A stretch of 64,000 nt of DNA, taken from QVMM01 sp047030855 (lineage in GTDB: Bacteria > Bacteroidota > Bacteroidia > Bacteroidales > Dysgonomonadaceae). Both the position numbers and the translations under genes were made by a program. The notes beneath the pieces are model-generated. The model saw nothing but the letters and a program-made list of their open reading frames with translations, was not told the DNA's origin and did not search any database. The DNA lies in the NCBI GenBank assembly GCA_047030855.1, contig JBKYIJ010000008.1, forward strand, positions 1,736,001 through 1,800,000, read 5' to 3'. Of this stretch, positions 40,061-48,861 are shown one piece after another. The first letter of the stretch is position 1. Each line of letters begins with the position of its first letter.

Positions 40061-40995
40061 AGGCTTTTGTCGATATATTGTTCTAAGTTTTTACTGTATC
40101 TTATTTTGTTGTTTTTGTCTATCAGGAATGCTTCGGTATCTTCCTGTTCCGACAGTTTTCTCATCGTGGCGTCAAAGTTGTCGGGCGATGTGCAGAACAG
40201 CCCTGTGGATATTATGTCGCCCGAAAAACAATCGCCGGTGATAACTCCTGTTTGCAGGTTGTCGCAGGGATAGCCCGTCAGCGGGTTCAGTATGTGGCTG
40301 TATCGTTTGCCTCCTATTTCTACGAACGTATTTCCCTGAGCCGATGTAGAGAAGCATCGGTTGCTTATTTTTAATTTCATTAACTCATCGTCAGATGTTG
40401 CAGGTTTTGTTACATTGATATTCCAGTGCGTGTGCCTGTCGTCGTTTATTGCCATTATGGTGCTGCCTCCCGCATTGATGACGGCATCGGCGACTCCTTC
40501 CTGCTTTAGTTTGTCTATGGCTTTGTCCACGGCAAAGGCTTTTATGAACGATCCTGTTATTATTTCCTGATCTTTTGCTATTCTGACGCGTGAGCCTTCC
40601 GTCTCTATTTTTCTGTAATCTACTTTTTTGATGGTTTCGGATAGTTCTTTTTCGGATGGGATATGCGTTTTTTTCGCTTTGTCGTAGAATCCCCAAAGCC
40701 GTATGAGCGGCATTGCGGTTATATCGTATTTTCCTCCGAAAATCTCCGAAAATTCTTTTGCCCGTTCCAGCAACCGGACTGTGGTTTCGTCCGTTTCGAC
40801 GAAAAGTCCTGCGTTTTTATTGATGCGGTCGATGAACGAACCGGGCGAATACGAGTTGTATTGTGTGTCTGTTTTTTCGATAATGGAGAACAGATCATCG
40901 AACAGCGTATCATGGCAATGCAACGGCACTTTTATCTTTATATGCGCATGAAACATCTTTCGGGTTTGTGCCTTATACAATACTTTCTCTTTCAC
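40057..40995 (-). CDS. apbE: ApbE-family FAD:protein FMN transferase
   Basis: The 312-residue ApbE fold has DTQYNSYSPGSFIDRINKNA near residue 45, GKYDITAMPLIRLWGF, GSFIKAFAVDKAIDKL (the FAD-binding stretch), AVINAGGSTIM and HILNPLTGYP with the metal-binding aspartate and threonine region after it. ApbE attaches FMN to threonine or serine in target proteins. Most ApbE proteins are exported lipoproteins. This one begins MKEKVLYKAQTRKMFH with no signal peptide, so it may act in the cytoplasm or be tethered by the small membrane protein encoded just upstream, with which it overlaps by four bases. It is co-transcribed with rnfC and rnfD. No obvious flavinylation target is encoded in the operon. 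Confidence 0.9.
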   Translation of the reverse strand: MKEKVLYKAQTRKMFHAHIKIKVPLHCHDTLFDDLFSIIEKTDTQYNSYSPGSFIDRINKNAGLFVETDETTVRLLERAKEFSEIFGGKYDITAMPLIRLWGFYDKAKKTHIPSEKELSETIKKVDYRKIETEGSRVRIAKDQEIITGSFIKAFAVDKAIDKLKQEGVADAVINAGGSTIMAINDDRHTHWNINVTKPATSDDELMKLKISNRCFSTSAQGNTFVEIGGKRYSHILNPLTGYPCDNLQTGVITGDCFSGDIISTGLFCTSPDNFDATMRKLSEQEDTEAFLIDKNNKIRYSKNLEQYIDKSL

Positions 40996-41237
40996 TGGCT
41001 GGCCGTTGCGGTTTCGGTGTCGTCGGTTTCTATTGTCGTTTGTTCGGTCGATTGTGTTGAAGCGTTGTCTGCGTTGTCATTGAATTCCAATACCTGAAAG
41101 GCACTCGGTTCTTCTTTCTTTTCTTTTTCTTCGTTTTTGTCGTCAGACGGGAATATCGAATTTATTGCCGCTTTGTTTCCAAAGACTACCAGTACGATTC
41201 CGAAAAGAAACAGGATGATTTTTTTGAATGTCTCCAT
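40992..41237 (-). CDS. Small single-pass membrane protein, first gene of the RnfCD-ApbE operon
   Basis: The 81-residue protein has one hydrophobic segment at residues ~6-28 (IILFLFGIVLVVFGNKAAIN). A short lysine/glutamate-rich stretch and a threonine- and acidic-rich low-complexity tail follow. No known domain is seen. The tail has no SGA[ST] flavinylation site. Its position at the head of the operon, overlapping apbE by ATGA, suggests a structural or anchoring role for the module. Confidence 0.65.
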   Translation of the reverse strand: METFKKIILFLFGIVLVVFGNKAAINSIFPSDDKNEEKEKKEEPSAFQVLEFNDNADNASTQSTEQTTIETDDTETATASQ

Positions 41238-41263
41238 TATAAATGAAATTTATATAATAAATG

Positions 41264-41271
41264 CAAATATA
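41264..41271 (-). promoter_or_regulatory. -7 promoter element for the RnfCD-ApbE operon
   Basis: The minus strand reads TATATTTG then CA, 27 bases upstream of the small membrane protein ATG. Confidence 0.55.
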
Positions 41272-41416
41272 AAATATGGCATATAAATAGAGGCTAAAAA
41301 TGAGTTAACAAATTTAAAAACATTTTGTTATCGCCTTTTTTCGTAAATGATTGCTACAAAATTGTTTTATCAACTAAAATAATGCCATATTGTGAGGGTT
41401 ATTAGTTTTTTACTTT

Positions 41417-41424
41417 TATCTTTG
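41417..41424 (+). promoter_or_regulatory. -7 promoter element upstream of the FlaA1/CapD gene
   Basis: TATCTTTG then CA. It would give the CapD-type gene an untranslated leader of about 240 bases, unusually long for this window. Confidence 0.5.
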
Positions 41425-41668
41425 CAATGAAAATTCGTTTCTTTAGATTGGCTGTTTTTCATTTGCTTAAAACAGTGAAAAATAAATGGTTATTTTGAGG
41501 AAGAATATTTCTGACACAAACTGTTTTGGTAGATGGACTGTTTTAATGGCTGAGGGTTATGATAAAAACGGAAAAAGAAAAATGAAACGTTTATCTATAT
41601 TGTATTAACTGATTTTTATTCTTTCTCGTTTTTGTCGGGTTATTTATGAGAAAACGTTATTTACGCTA

Positions 41669-43603
41669 ATGATAATTAAAACTGTACGTAAATTTTTTAA
41701 GTCTTTTTTAGAAAATCGCATTCTAAACAGATGGTTGATTTTGGTTATTGATGTTTTCATCGTGTTTATTGCCATAATCATTTCCTATTTGTTCTCTCTG
41801 CAAATATATAAGAACATTATTACCGTTAATCATCCTGATTTTTTTGAATACTTTGCTCTTTCTATGGTGTTCAATCTTGCGTTCTTCTTCATTTTCAAGA
41901 CATATAAAGGAATAATAAGATACTCGTCGGGTTATGAATTTCAGCGTATTTTCCTTTCCGTTTTATGTTCCGATACATTGATTTTCGTTTGTTTATATAC
42001 CTTTTTAAGCCCTTCGGGGACAGTTGCGTTCGCATATTGCAGTTCGCTCCTGTTTTTATCATTAGTGGGACTGTTGGGTTTCCGCATAACGGTTGTTTAT
42101 ATTTATCAAAAACTAAATCAGTCTTTTGGTGCGCATCCTGCCATTCCTGTGCATATATGGAGTGTTGATGAAGAAAGCCTTGCATTGGCTCAGCGTACCG
42201 GTGCGATAAAAAGTATTTACAAAATAAAAGGTTTTGTTGCAAAAGAACCGCGCGCCAAGCTGAAAAATTTAACCAATCTTCCCGTAATAACTTTCAATGA
42301 TGTTTCTGACCTGACTAAAAAAAATGTCAAAAGCGTATTGTTCCTGAAAGAAGAAACACTAAAGGAATACATTCCTGTTGTGGAAAAAATGATTCATCAG
42401 AATATTCATATATTTGTTTCGCAAGAAACTAATATTCACAACTATTCGCAACTTTCAGATATAGTCCACCATATCCGCCCGATACAAATCGAGGATCTGC
42501 TCGGACGTCCCGAAATCAAAATAAGCATGGAGGCTATTGCCGAAGATGTTGAAGGGAAAACCATTCTGATAACGGGAGCAGCCGGTTCGATCGGAAGTGA
42601 AATTGTACGTCAGCTGGCTAATTTCAACCCCAAATGCTTGATATGTCTCGATCAGGCTGAGACTCCGCTGAACGAACTGAAAATCGAGTTAGAGAAAAAT
42701 TTTCCGACGCTGAATTTTGTGTTTCTGATACGTGACATACGCAATCTGCACAGGATGTCCACCGTATTTGAAAAATACCGTCCGGATATCGTGTACCATG
42801 CAGCTGCATATAAACATGTGCCGCTGATGGAAAAAGATCCGTGCGAAGCTGTTATTACAAACGTTTTGGGAACAAAATACCTTGTGGACTTATCAATCGG
42901 ATATTCCGTCGAAATGTTCGTGATGATATCCACCGACAAGGCTGTGAACCCGACTAATATAATGGGTGCTACGAAACGGATTGCCGAGATATATGTACAG
43001 AGCTGTGCAATGGATGCCCAGCGGAACAAGCTGAAAACAAAGTTCGTTACTACACGTTTCGGCAACGTTCTGGGAAGCAACGGGTCGGTTATCCCTTTAT
43101 TCGGGAAGCAGATTCAGAAAGGTGGACCCGTAACCGTTACGCATCCCGAAATTACGCGTTATTTTATGACAATACCCGAAGCCTGCCGCCTCGTACTTGA
43201 GGCTTCCGTCATCGGGAATTCGGGTTATATATACGTGTTCGATATGGGTGAACCTGTGAAAATACTGGGTCTTGCTTTGCGTATGATCGAGCTGGCAGGA
43301 CTTACTCCCGAGAAAGACATCAAAATACAATTCTCCAATCTTCGCCCCGGCGAAAAACTTTATGAAGAACTACTCAATAATGCCGAAGTGACAGTGCCTA
43401 CTTCACACAAGAAAGTGTTGATGGCGAAAGTAAGAGAATATGACTACAAAGAAGTGCTCCCGATTGTCGAGAAAATTATATTCTATGCCGAAGAGGGCGA
43501 TGAATATAAGATGGTAGCCCTTATGAAAGAATTTGTTCCCGAATTTGTAAGCAACAATTCCGAATTTGAGTCGCTCGATAAAAAGAAAGTAATACAGAAC
43601 TAA
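41669..43603 (+). CDS. Membrane-bound nucleotide-sugar 4,6-dehydratase/epimerase (FlaA1/CapD/WbpM family)
   Basis: The 644-residue protein has four N-terminal membrane helices in the first ~130 residues (LILVIDVFIVFIAIIISYLF and others) and a linker domain. An SDR domain from about residue 290 has the NAD motif ILITGAAGSIGSEIV. The catalytic segment STDKAVNPTNIMGATK carries Met where classical SDRs have Tyr, as in WbpM/PglF. FGNVLGSNGSVIPLF and RPGEKLYEELL complete the family. These enzymes start UDP-GlcNAc-derived deoxyamino sugars such as bacillosamine-like precursors for surface glycans or protein glycosylation. The coding region contains an intact A8 run near 42316-42325. There are no other glycan genes beside it. 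Confidence 0.92.
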   Translation: MIIKTVRKFFKSFLENRILNRWLILVIDVFIVFIAIIISYLFSLQIYKNIITVNHPDFFEYFALSMVFNLAFFFIFKTYKGIIRYSSGYEFQRIFLSVLCSDTLIFVCLYTFLSPSGTVAFAYCSSLLFLSLVGLLGFRITVVYIYQKLNQSFGAHPAIPVHIWSVDEESLALAQRTGAIKSIYKIKGFVAKEPRAKLKNLTNLPVITFNDVSDLTKKNVKSVLFLKEETLKEYIPVVEKMIHQNIHIFVSQETNIHNYSQLSDIVHHIRPIQIEDLLGRPEIKISMEAIAEDVEGKTILITGAAGSIGSEIVRQLANFNPKCLICLDQAETPLNELKIELEKNFPTLNFVFLIRDIRNLHRMSTVFEKYRPDIVYHAAAYKHVPLMEKDPCEAVITNVLGTKYLVDLSIGYSVEMFVMISTDKAVNPTNIMGATKRIAEIYVQSCAMDAQRNKLKTKFVTTRFGNVLGSNGSVIPLFGKQIQKGGPVTVTHPEITRYFMTIPEACRLVLEASVIGNSGYIYVFDMGEPVKILGLALRMIELAGLTPEKDIKIQFSNLRPGEKLYEELLNNAEVTVPTSHKKVLMAKVREYDYKEVLPIVEKIIFYAEEGDEYKMVALMKEFVPEFVSNNSEFESLDKKKVIQN

Positions 43604-43805
43604 AAAATTATCCCCCCTTCTTTTCTTTTTTATAATTGCGGTTATTGATTGTTAACAATTGCCTTTCTTTTTGTTGTTAATTATTGTTTCGTGCCATATT
43701 GTGTAATATTGAAATAATGCCTTTTGTTTTTAGAGTATGCATATTAAATTTCAAGTTTATTTGCCATTAATCTGTCATATTGTTCTTGTATTTAATAAAT
43801 ATGAA

Positions 43806-43813
43806 TATATTTG
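43806..43813 (+). promoter_or_regulatory. -7 promoter element for the DUF2436 surface protein
   Basis: TATATTTG lies 30 bases before the ATG, with TTG 17 bases upstream as a possible -33 element. Confidence 0.55.
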
Positions 43814-43842
43814 TGAAATATTCAATTTATTAAAAAATGTGT

Positions 43843-46362
43843 ATGAAAAAAATTATTACCTCCCTGAGCTTCCTGCTATTGTTTAGCTGTGTCGTTTTTG
43901 GGCAGCAAGAGAAAAAAAAGCCTAATCCGCAGATTTTCTCCGCCGGTTCTGCCAATGTTCAGCAGAACATCGCAAAACCGCAGATCGAACCTGTACGGGA
44001 AAACCTGTTTCGCGGTGCCGGAATAAAACCTGTTCAAAACCAAAAACCTTCCTCTTCACCGGGATTGGTTAAAAGTTATAAATCGGCAACTGATGCCGAC
44101 AAGGCTACCGTCATATTAAGAGTAACAGGCGACCTGTGGGGTGACGGAACGGGTTACCAGATGTTGCTGGATGCCGACCATAATACTTACAACAGTGTAT
44201 TTCGCCCGGGTTCTCCTCTTAGCGTTTATGTTGATGCAGATCCTGCCATTTATGCCCAATTTGAATATAAAATTCCCGCGAATGCTGACGGCAAGCTTTC
44301 GACTACCAATATTATCGTGAATGCAGAAGGTTCGGTTGTTATTCCCGAAGGCGTTTATGATTTCTGTATCGCCAATCCTACACCCGGAGGTACGGACGGA
44401 TTCCCAGCAGTATGGGTTGCATCGGGCGACTACGGAGGATATGGTAAATTCGTTTTTCGGAAAGGATATACTTACGTATTCGAAGTTACAAGACCTCAGG
44501 GAACCTCCGATTTTGTATCCCTCAGGGCTGACAACGAGGCTAAGATGATCGGTTTGTCCCTTCCCAAATTTTCTTCTAAACTGACTAACGCCGAAGATGT
44601 AAAAATTAAGGTTAAGAATGCGGGAGAACAGGCAATGGCAGGCTTTGGACTGTCCTATCGGATAAATAACGGAACCGTGGTTACCGAGAACTATACGGGA
44701 AATGTTCTTCCCGGAGATACGCTTGAGTACTTGTTTACACAGAAAGGCGATCTTTCTGCTGCCGGCGAATATTTTGTAAAATCATGGGTGACGCTGCCGG
44801 GCGATATGAATATCGCAAATGATACGCTTAGCGGTTCGACAATGAAATACGGAACCATAGGCGTTCCATACGCGGTTGACTTTACATCGTCTGCAAGCCT
44901 CGATTGGAATTCTACCGTAGATAATGCGTGGGTATGGTCAGACTATGATCAGGCTATGTTGCCTAACGCGGCATCAGTACCCTTGGTTTCGCGTCCGATT
45001 ACTATTCCTGCCGGAGAATACAGATTTTCGCTAAACTATAAGTCAGGACTCTATTTTCCTCAGTTTGGCATTGAGAATCCTGAAAGCTTCAGCATTCTGA
45101 TCGGAAAAGAAGGAACCGATCCTCAGACATGGACTCCGGTCAAGGTTTACACCGATGATATCACGTATGGCCTGTTTATAACCGGCGAGACAAAATTTAC
45201 GATAGACGCCGACGGAGAATATTCTTTTGCGATTATGCCCACAGTCGCATTGGGAGGATTGAGATACAAGAGCATTTCTATATCCAAAATACTGGATCAT
45301 GACCTACGTGTTAATTCTTTAGGATCTGCTACTCTTCCGAGGTTAACGCCTGTTTATCAGGTTAATGCCGATCATTCTTTTCTTGTTGGAATGGTGAACA
45401 GAGGCAGAAACCAAGAACCTGCATCACAGGTAAATATTAAAGTCGGCGGTTCTGTAATCGCTTCCGGCGAAACGTTTACGCTTCCAGTTGATGCTATGGC
45501 TCAAATAACACTGACAGGAAAGGTAAAAGGACTCAAGGTTAACGACGAACTGAGATGTGTTGCCGAAATCAATCTTCCTTCCGACGAATATGTTGCCGAC
45601 AATCAGTTGGAATATGCAATTCAGGTTTCCGACTCTACATATGCTTGCGACAAGGCTGTGAATTTTGCCGACGGAGTAGGCGCCAATGAAGGCGGAATAC
45701 AATTCGGTAACGTCTTTACGCTTGCCAAAACAGATACTTTGACCTCTGTTTCCGTTGGTTTAGCAAATGTGAGCCAGACTTCGTCTTTTGGCATCGCCTT
45801 ATATGAAGTCAATGATTTTGACTATTCTTTGGGAATGAATCTGTTTACCGTAACAAGCTACGAAAGAGGATTGGGCGGACAAATCGCGACGTTTGCTGTT
45901 CCTGAAGCTGTGTTGGATGCAGGAACGTATTACTTTGAAGTTCAACAAACCGAGAGCGGAAAGAACGTTGCTTTGGCTTATGACTCCGATCCTTTCGGCG
46001 TATTCTACATGAAGAACGAAGAAGGCGGATTGAGCGCATATTCAGGTTTCGGATACCTGTGCATCAGACCTAATTTCGGTAAAAACTATAAGACCGGTTT
46101 GGGCATCGGACGGATAGACGTTGATAAAAACGTAAATGTCTATTACAGCCCTGCAAGCAAAACGATTGAAGTGAAATCTTCCGATACTCCGATAAACAAG
46201 GTTTCTGTGTTCTCGGTAGATGGCAGAAAAGTATTTGAATCGGTTTCGGGATTGTCGTTGAACGATTATTCGGTAAATGTCGCGGCTGTTTACAACGGCG
46301 TTTATGTGGTGCTGGTAGAAACCGCTGCGGGCAAAGTGACATCTAAAGTCGTAGTCCGATAA
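43843..46362 (+). CDS. Type IX-secreted adhesin-like protein with gingipain DUF2436 domain
   Basis: The 839-residue protein has a signal peptide (MKKIITSLSFLLLFSCVVFGQ). A DUF2436 domain at about residues 85-220 has GDLWGDGTGYQMLLDADHNT, YKIPANADGKLSTTNIIV and EGVYDFCIANPTPGG; this domain is otherwise known mainly from Porphyromonas gingipains and hemagglutinins. The middle has CARDB-like and cleaved-adhesin-like beta modules (KVKNAGEQAMAGFGLSYRIN, and jelly-roll text near SLDWNSTVDNAWVWSDY). The last ~75 residues are a type A sorting domain (NKVSVFSVDGRKVFESVSG, then YNGVYVVLVETAAGK). No protease domain is present. It is probably a surface adhesin or binding protein exported by PorU/PorV. 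The start is the second ATG of ATGTGTATG. Confidence 0.88.
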   Translation: MKKIITSLSFLLLFSCVVFGQQEKKKPNPQIFSAGSANVQQNIAKPQIEPVRENLFRGAGIKPVQNQKPSSSPGLVKSYKSATDADKATVILRVTGDLWGDGTGYQMLLDADHNTYNSVFRPGSPLSVYVDADPAIYAQFEYKIPANADGKLSTTNIIVNAEGSVVIPEGVYDFCIANPTPGGTDGFPAVWVASGDYGGYGKFVFRKGYTYVFEVTRPQGTSDFVSLRADNEAKMIGLSLPKFSSKLTNAEDVKIKVKNAGEQAMAGFGLSYRINNGTVVTENYTGNVLPGDTLEYLFTQKGDLSAAGEYFVKSWVTLPGDMNIANDTLSGSTMKYGTIGVPYAVDFTSSASLDWNSTVDNAWVWSDYDQAMLPNAASVPLVSRPITIPAGEYRFSLNYKSGLYFPQFGIENPESFSILIGKEGTDPQTWTPVKVYTDDITYGLFITGETKFTIDADGEYSFAIMPTVALGGLRYKSISISKILDHDLRVNSLGSATLPRLTPVYQVNADHSFLVGMVNRGRNQEPASQVNIKVGGSVIASGETFTLPVDAMAQITLTGKVKGLKVNDELRCVAEINLPSDEYVADNQLEYAIQVSDSTYACDKAVNFADGVGANEGGIQFGNVFTLAKTDTLTSVSVGLANVSQTSSFGIALYEVNDFDYSLGMNLFTVTSYERGLGGQIATFAVPEAVLDAGTYYFEVQQTESGKNVALAYDSDPFGVFYMKNEEGGLSAYSGFGYLCIRPNFGKNYKTGLGIGRIDVDKNVNVYYSPASKTIEVKSSDTPINKVSVFSVDGRKVFESVSGLSLNDYSVNVAAVYNGVYVVLVETAAGKVTSKVVVR

Positions 46363-46381
46363 ATCATATAAATTCTTATAA

Positions 46382-46417
46382 TAAAAAGAGTTACTCCGTT
46401 TCGGGGTAACTCTTTTT
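46382..46417. terminator. Bidirectional intrinsic terminator
   Basis: AAAAAGAGTTACTCC and GGGGTAACTCTTTTT form a long stem with a 4-6 base loop, with T runs on both strands. It terminates the DUF2436 gene and the opposing pirin gene. Confidence 0.88.
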
Positions 46418-46443
46418 ATTTTTCAGAACATTACTGTATTTAC

Positions 46444-47160
46444 TTACCATTGCATAGGAACTTCCATAAGCAATATGCGGGAATTGTCGCTAAGAGCTTC
46501 GAGGCTTATCGCGTCGGTTTGTTCTATGCCCAGTCCGTCCCTTTTGTTCAGCTCTGTTCCCGATACGTTGAAGTCGCCTTCGATAACCATTGCGAACACT
46601 CCGTTCTCGCTGTCCATTAAACGGTATTCTGTTTTCTCGCCTTTATCGAAACTTCCGATGCTGAACCATGCGTCCTGATGTATCCACAGGCTGCCGTTCT
46701 CTCCGTCGGGCGACACTATTTCCACGAATTTGTTTTTGCTTCCGTCAAAGTCGAAAGCCTTTTGTCCGTATCTCGGATCCGCTTCTTCCCTGTTTGGGAA
46801 TACCCATATCTGGAAGAGATTAACGTCTTTGTCGCGATTGGCGTTGAATTCGCTGTGCGTAACGCCTGTTCCCGCACTCATCACCTGCACCTCGCCATGC
46901 CTGATTACGCTTGAGTTTCCCATACTGTCCTTATGTTCCAGATCGCCGTACAAGGGTATGGTGATGATTTCCATATTGTCGTGCGGATGTGTGCCGAAGC
47001 CCTTTCCGCCTTTCACAATATCGTCGTTGATTACCCTCAACGCCCCGAAATTAATGCGGCTTGGATTGTAGTAATTCGCGAAACTGAATGTGTGATATGT
47101 ATCCAGCCAGCCATGGTTGGCATGCCCTCGCGATGATGCTTTGTATAATGTTGTTTTCAT
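46444..47160 (-). CDS. Pirin family protein (YhhW-like bicupin)
   Basis: The 238-residue protein has two cupin domains. The N-terminal cupin has the metal-binding set GFGTHPHDNMEIITIPLYG and GEVQVMSAGTGVTHSEFN, as in YhhW and human pirin. The C-terminal cupin is less conserved (SVSGTELNKRDGLGIEQTDA-type text). Pirins of this type show quercetin 2,3-dioxygenase activity or act as redox-sensing partners; the natural substrate is unknown. It is divergent from an FMN reductase-LysR pair 210 bases away, and all three may form one oxidative-stress unit. Confidence 0.92.
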   Translation of the reverse strand: MKTTLYKASSRGHANHGWLDTYHTFSFANYYNPSRINFGALRVINDDIVKGGKGFGTHPHDNMEIITIPLYGDLEHKDSMGNSSVIRHGEVQVMSAGTGVTHSEFNANRDKDVNLFQIWVFPNREEADPRYGQKAFDFDGSKNKFVEIVSPDGENGSLWIHQDAWFSIGSFDKGEKTEYRLMDSENGVFAMVIEGDFNVSGTELNKRDGLGIEQTDAISLEALSDNSRILLMEVPMQW

Positions 47161-47216
47161 AAGATAGTTTTCCTTTTTTTGAATTAATAGTGATCTGCAC
47201 CGGTAATTTAGTATTA

Positions 47217-47247
47217 CAAAGATAACCCTGTGTTATCTATTTTCAAA
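47217..47247 (-). promoter_or_regulatory. Full consensus promoter for the pirin gene
   Basis: On the minus strand TTTG (47247-47244), a 19-base spacer and TATCTTTG (47224-47217) make a complete -33/-7 match. It lies 57 bases before the ATG. Confidence 0.8.
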
Positions 47248-47370
47248 ATAGTAAAATTTATACATATCCATAAAAATATTTATAGATATAAAACCATGAT
47301 TCTTTGAACAATTATGAGTGTTCGTGAGTTTAATAATAAAACATTCAATAAAATATAAAACGATACGATT

Positions 47371-47931
47371 ATGAGCAAGAAAGTAATAGGAATATTAATA
47401 GGAAGCCTTCGCAGGGAATCTTATAACAAAAAAATAGCCAGACACATTGTAAAACTTTCGCCCGACGGCTTTGAATTCCGAATATTGGAAATAGGCGATC
47501 TGCCTCTCTACAATCAGGATTATGACGACGACGGCAAAGCCCCCGAGTCGTATAATGAATTCAGAAAAACGGCACGCGAGATAGACGGTTTTATATTCGT
47601 TACGGCAGAATACAACCGTTCCGTTCCCGCAGTCCTCAAAAATGCTTTGGATGTCGGTTCGCGTCCTTACGGTAAAAGCGTGTGGGACGGAAAACCCGGG
47701 GCAATTATCAGCAGTTCTATCGGAGGCATAGGCGGCTTCGGTGCAAATCACCACTTGCGTCAGTCGATGACTTTCCTCAATGTGCTGATGCTGCAACAAC
47801 CCGAATCTTATATCGGTAATGTTGCCGAACTGATGGACGATAAAGGAAATATTACCAATCAGAGAACAATCGAGTCGCTGCAAAACTTTGTCGACGCTTA
47901 CATAAAATGGGTAAAACAGGTTTCCGCATAA
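47371..47931 (+). CDS. NADPH-dependent FMN reductase family protein
   Basis: The 186-residue flavodoxin-like fold has IGILIGSLRRESYNKKIAR at the N-terminus as the phosphate loop for FMN. FRKTAREIDGFIFVTAEYNR-SVPAVLKNALD and KPGAIISSSIGGIGG are the second and third family motifs. Members reduce FMN, chromate or quinones with NAD(P)H. It is cytoplasmic. A LysR regulator gene starts 3 bases after its stop, and a pirin gene is divergent, so it is likely part of a redox-responsive locus. Confidence 0.93.
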   Translation: MSKKVIGILIGSLRRESYNKKIARHIVKLSPDGFEFRILEIGDLPLYNQDYDDDGKAPESYNEFRKTAREIDGFIFVTAEYNRSVPAVLKNALDVGSRPYGKSVWDGKPGAIISSSIGGIGGFGANHHLRQSMTFLNVLMLQQPESYIGNVAELMDDKGNITNQRTIESLQNFVDAYIKWVKQVSA

Positions 47932-47934
47932 ACG

Positions 47935-48843
47935 ATGGTAAACCTCGAATGGTACAGGACGTTTAAGGCGATCTATCAGCACGGTACTCTGACAAAAGCC
48001 GCCGAGGAACTGCTTATTTCACAACCCAACGTCAGCATACAGCTCGCTTCGCTCGAGGCTTATATAGGCTCGCCCCTGTTCGTAAGGCATCCCCGCAAAA
48101 TGGTGCCTACCGAACAGGGCAAACGCCTCTATACGCAGGTTGTGGAATCTATTGACAACCTCGAAAAAGTTGAAGCCCGTTTCCGCAAGTCGGTTCTGAA
48201 TAAAATTCCGCTTCTTCGTTTGGGAGCGCCGTCCGAAATGTTTTGCAATTACTTCGCTCCCGAAGTGGCAAAGCTTGATAAATACCAGTTGGAGGTTACA
48301 CTCGGGCTTGCCTCCGATCTGATCGCAAAACTCGCGTCCAATGATCTGGACGTCGCCCTCATCACGCAGAAGGACAACCTGCACGACAATCTGACTTTCG
48401 AACCCTTTACCGAAGAAAGTTTTATGATCGTCTGTTCCGAAAGTTTTGACACTTCCGAAGTTGAGGAGATTCTTAAAGCCGGAGATTTTTTCCGAATGGA
48501 AAAATGGCTGAAAGACCGGGAATGGCTCGCTTATAACAACAATCTTGCCCTTATCAGGCGGTTCTGGCGTGAGAATTTCGGAAAACGCCCCGTACTGAAA
48601 CTGCGTGCCGTTATTCCCGACAACAATTCTATACTGCAAGCCGTTGCCAACGGCGATTACCTTTCCGTTTCGTCCGATCTGATTGCAGGCAAAGCCTTGC
48701 GGCATAACCAAGTGAAGGTTTTGTGGAAAGGAATCAATCCTGCCGTCAACATGATCTGTTTTGCCTACAATAAGTCCGTACTGTCACAGGCGGATGCCGA
48801 CGTAATAAAGTCGGTACTGCTGTCGTGCATGGATTTTAAGTGA
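47935..48843 (+). CDS. LysR-family transcriptional regulator
   Basis: The 302-residue protein has an N-terminal winged helix-turn-helix (EWYRTFKAIYQHGTLTKAAE, then LLISQPNVSIQLASLEAYIG) and a periplasmic-binding-like effector domain (LGLASDLIAKLASNDLDVAL). It is unusual only in being downstream of, not divergent from, its likely target, the FMN reductase. It may control both that gene and the divergent pirin. The effector is unknown. It converges with thiD, with 18 bases between stops. Confidence 0.92.
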   Translation: MVNLEWYRTFKAIYQHGTLTKAAEELLISQPNVSIQLASLEAYIGSPLFVRHPRKMVPTEQGKRLYTQVVESIDNLEKVEARFRKSVLNKIPLLRLGAPSEMFCNYFAPEVAKLDKYQLEVTLGLASDLIAKLASNDLDVALITQKDNLHDNLTFEPFTEESFMIVCSESFDTSEVEEILKAGDFFRMEKWLKDREWLAYNNNLALIRRFWRENFGKRPVLKLRAVIPDNNSILQAVANGDYLSVSSDLIAGKALRHNQVKVLWKGINPAVNMICFAYNKSVLSQADADVIKSVLLSCMDFK

Positions 48844-48861
48844 AAAAACCTAAAGGGAAAA

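Larger units (their letters stand above)
41238..41668. other. Intergenic region between two divergent units
   Basis: A 431-base AT-rich gap. It holds a minus-strand -7 element (41264-41271) and a plus-strand -7 element (41417-41424). A 23-codon ATG frame starts at 41427, too close to the predicted transcription start to be trusted. No RNA structure or repeat stands out. Confidence 0.6.

Noticed and set aside
40992..41237. Threonine-rich tail of the small membrane protein as an ApbE flavinylation target
   Set aside because: No SGA[ST] or closely related motif and no FMN_bind fold; only low-complexity T/D/E sequence.
41427..41498. 23-codon ATG frame (MKIRFFRLAVFH...) just after a -7 element
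   Set aside because: The ATG would be at or before the predicted transcription start, and a frame this short is expected by chance.
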